Assembly (NCBI GenBank): GCA_037783545.1
Contig: JBBELK010000379.1
Span: 124,001 to 188,000, forward strand
DNA length: 64,000 nt
Source of the DNA: Henricia sp. BOLD:AAB3569
Lineage: Eukaryota > Echinodermata > Asteroidea > Spinulosida > Echinasteridae
Direction: 5' to 3'
Each line of letters opens with the position of its first letter. The first letter of the stretch is position 1. Both the position numbers and the translations under genes were made by a program. The notes below the pieces were generated by a model. That model was given only the letters and a program-made list of their open reading frames with translations, was not told the DNA's origin and ran no database searches. Positions 62,555 to 64,000 of the stretch are shown in pieces.

Positions 62555-64000
62555 GACAAGTGCGCAATATAGAGAGTTAAGGGCATGCAAAATTTGAAGT
62601 TCGTCGGAACATTTTTCGACCTCCAAATTTGCCGACGTTTGGACCACACTTTGACCAAATTGCCGAGCCAAACTGCGGTGCGTTAACGACAGTCCGAATG
62701 ACTGAGCATGCGCACAACTCAGGAGTACCCCAAAGAGGTGTGTACAGACAGCCACGGTTTGCGTGAGAGCAGTCAGGAAGCCTCAACCCAGTTTTTTCTA
62801 AACTTTGAAATTTCTCTGCCATTTCCCGGCGAAAGTCTGTCAATTTTTTATGACAAGTGCGCAATATAGAGAGTTTAGGGCATGCAAAATTTGAAGTTCG
62901 TCGGAACATTTTTCGACCTCCAAATTTGCCGACGTTTGGACCACACTTTGACCAAATTGCCGAGCCAAACTGCGGTGCGTTAACGACAGTCCGAATGACT
63001 GAGCATGCGCACAACTCAGGAGTACCCCAAAGAGGTGTGTACAGACAGCCACGGTTTGCATGAGAGCAGTCAGGAAGCCTCAACCCAGTTTTTTCTAAAC
63101 TTTGAAATTTCTCTGCCATTTCCCGGCGAAAGTCTGTCATTTTTTTATGACAAGTGCGCAATATAGATAGTTTAGGGCATGCAAAATTTGAAGTTCGTCG
63201 GAACATTTTTCGACCTCCAAATTTGCCGACGTTTGGACCACACTTTGACCAAATTGCCGAGCCAAACTGCGGTGCGTTAACGACAGTCCGAATGACTGAG
63301 CATGCGCACAACTCAGGAGTACCCCAAAGAGGTGTGTACAGACAGCCACGGTTTGCGTGAGAGCAGTCAGGAAGCCTCAACCCAGTTTTTTCTAAACTTT
63401 GAAATTTATCTGCCATTTCCCGGCGAAAGTCTGTCAATTTTGTATGACAAGTGCGCAATATAGAGAGTTTAGGGCATGCAAAATTTGAAGTTCGTCGGAA
63501 CATTTTTCGACCTCCAAATTTGCCGACGTTTGGACCACACTTTGACTAAATTGCCGAGCCAAACTGCGGTGCGTTAACGACAGTCCGAATGACTGAGCAT
63601 GCGCACAACTCAGGAGTACCCCAAAGAGGTGTGTACAGACAGCCACGGTTTGCGTGAGAGCAGTCAGGAAGCCTCAACCCAGTTTTTTCTAAACTTTGAA
63701 ATTTCTCTGCCATTTCCCGGCGAAAGTCTGTCAATTTTTTATGACAAGTGTGCAATATAGAGAGTTTAGGGCATGCAAAATTTGAAGTTCGTCGGAACAT
63801 TTTTCGACCTCCAAATTTGCCGACGTTTGGACCACACTTTGACCAAATTGCCGAGCCAAACTGCGGTGCGTTAACGACAGTCCGAATGACTGAGCATGCG
63901 CACAACTCAGGAGTACCCCAAAGAGGTGTGTACAGACAGCCACGGTTTGCGTGAGAGCAGTCAGGAAGCCTAAACCCAGTTTTTTCTAAACTTTGAAATT

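Larger units (their letters stand above)
46342..64000 (+). repeat. Satellite family B array, right segment (about 59 copies)
   Basis: The array continues in the same orientation and phase after the insert and runs off the window end. The first monomer after the insert carries an extra C in CCCCCAAAG near 46,405. Ordered variants give local higher-order structure, and 57,532-62,283 is exceptionally uniform. Irregular units include a 1-bp deletion in GCATGCAAATTTG near 57,268, an inserted base in GTTTAGGACC near 56,131, and a 26-bp deletion at 62,300. Confidence 0.97.

Noticed and set aside
20831-64000. Plant-type telomere heptamer TTTAGGG in every family B monomer
   Set aside because: It occurs once per monomer at positions 23-29 and is never tandem. 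It is part of AGTTTAGGGCATGC and is a chance match.
1-64000. CRISPR-like regular repetition
   Set aside because: Units are 296-297 bp and contiguous, with no unique spacers between short repeats.
1-64000. Ribosomal or 5S RNA gene array as the source of the tandem repeat
   Set aside because: I recognise no 5S, 5.8S, 18S or 28S motif and no pol III A-box/B-box pair in the monomer.

Overview
This 64-kb window is almost entirely one head-to-tail tandem satellite array. I find no protein-coding gene, rRNA, tRNA or CRISPR array that I can support. Every monomer has the same orientation, and the array runs off both ends of the window. Long homogenised arrays with nested higher-order repeats are a feature of eukaryotic heterochromatin (centromeric, pericentromeric or subtelomeric). 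The window therefore suggests a eukaryotic chromosome. I cannot name the species or the chromosomal position from the sequence. CpG is not depleted in the family B consensus (16 observed, about 16 expected), which argues weakly against long residence in a heavily CpG-methylated vertebrate-type genome.

Layout. (1) Positions 1 to about 20,638 hold family A: about 70 monomers of typically 296 bp, arranged in higher-order repeats of 12, 5 and 6 monomers. (2) At 20,534-20,830 a single hybrid monomer starts as family A and ends as family B. (3) From 20,639 to 45,614 and from 46,342 to 64,000 lies family B: about 143 monomers of typically 297 bp, with local higher-order repeats of 2, 3, 4, 5, 6 and 7 monomers and one very homogeneous 16-monomer run at 57,532-62,283. 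(4) At 45,615-46,341 one family B monomer is interrupted by 727 bp that are not satellite. This insert contains an 11-bp inverted repeat at its left edge, a 67-bp-period minisatellite, about 340 bp of unrecognised sequence, and a duplicated scrap of satellite at its right edge.

Families A and B are clearly homologous. By hand alignment they differ at roughly 30 positions plus small indels, concentrated in a few blocks, while other blocks are nearly identical. The array carries an unusually clear record of unequal exchange: a mid-monomer family switch, a 583-bp two-monomer deletion and a 583-bp two-monomer duplication in the same register, and tandem copies of multi-kilobase blocks with few or no visible differences.

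The array produces many long open frames, up to 1,744 codons on the minus strand at 57,224-62,458. These arise because 297 is a multiple of 3 and one minus-strand frame of the family B monomer has no stop. I read them as a by-product of repeat length. I found no new enzymatic or defence system. What may be undescribed is the satellite family pair, its exchange history and the 727-bp insert.
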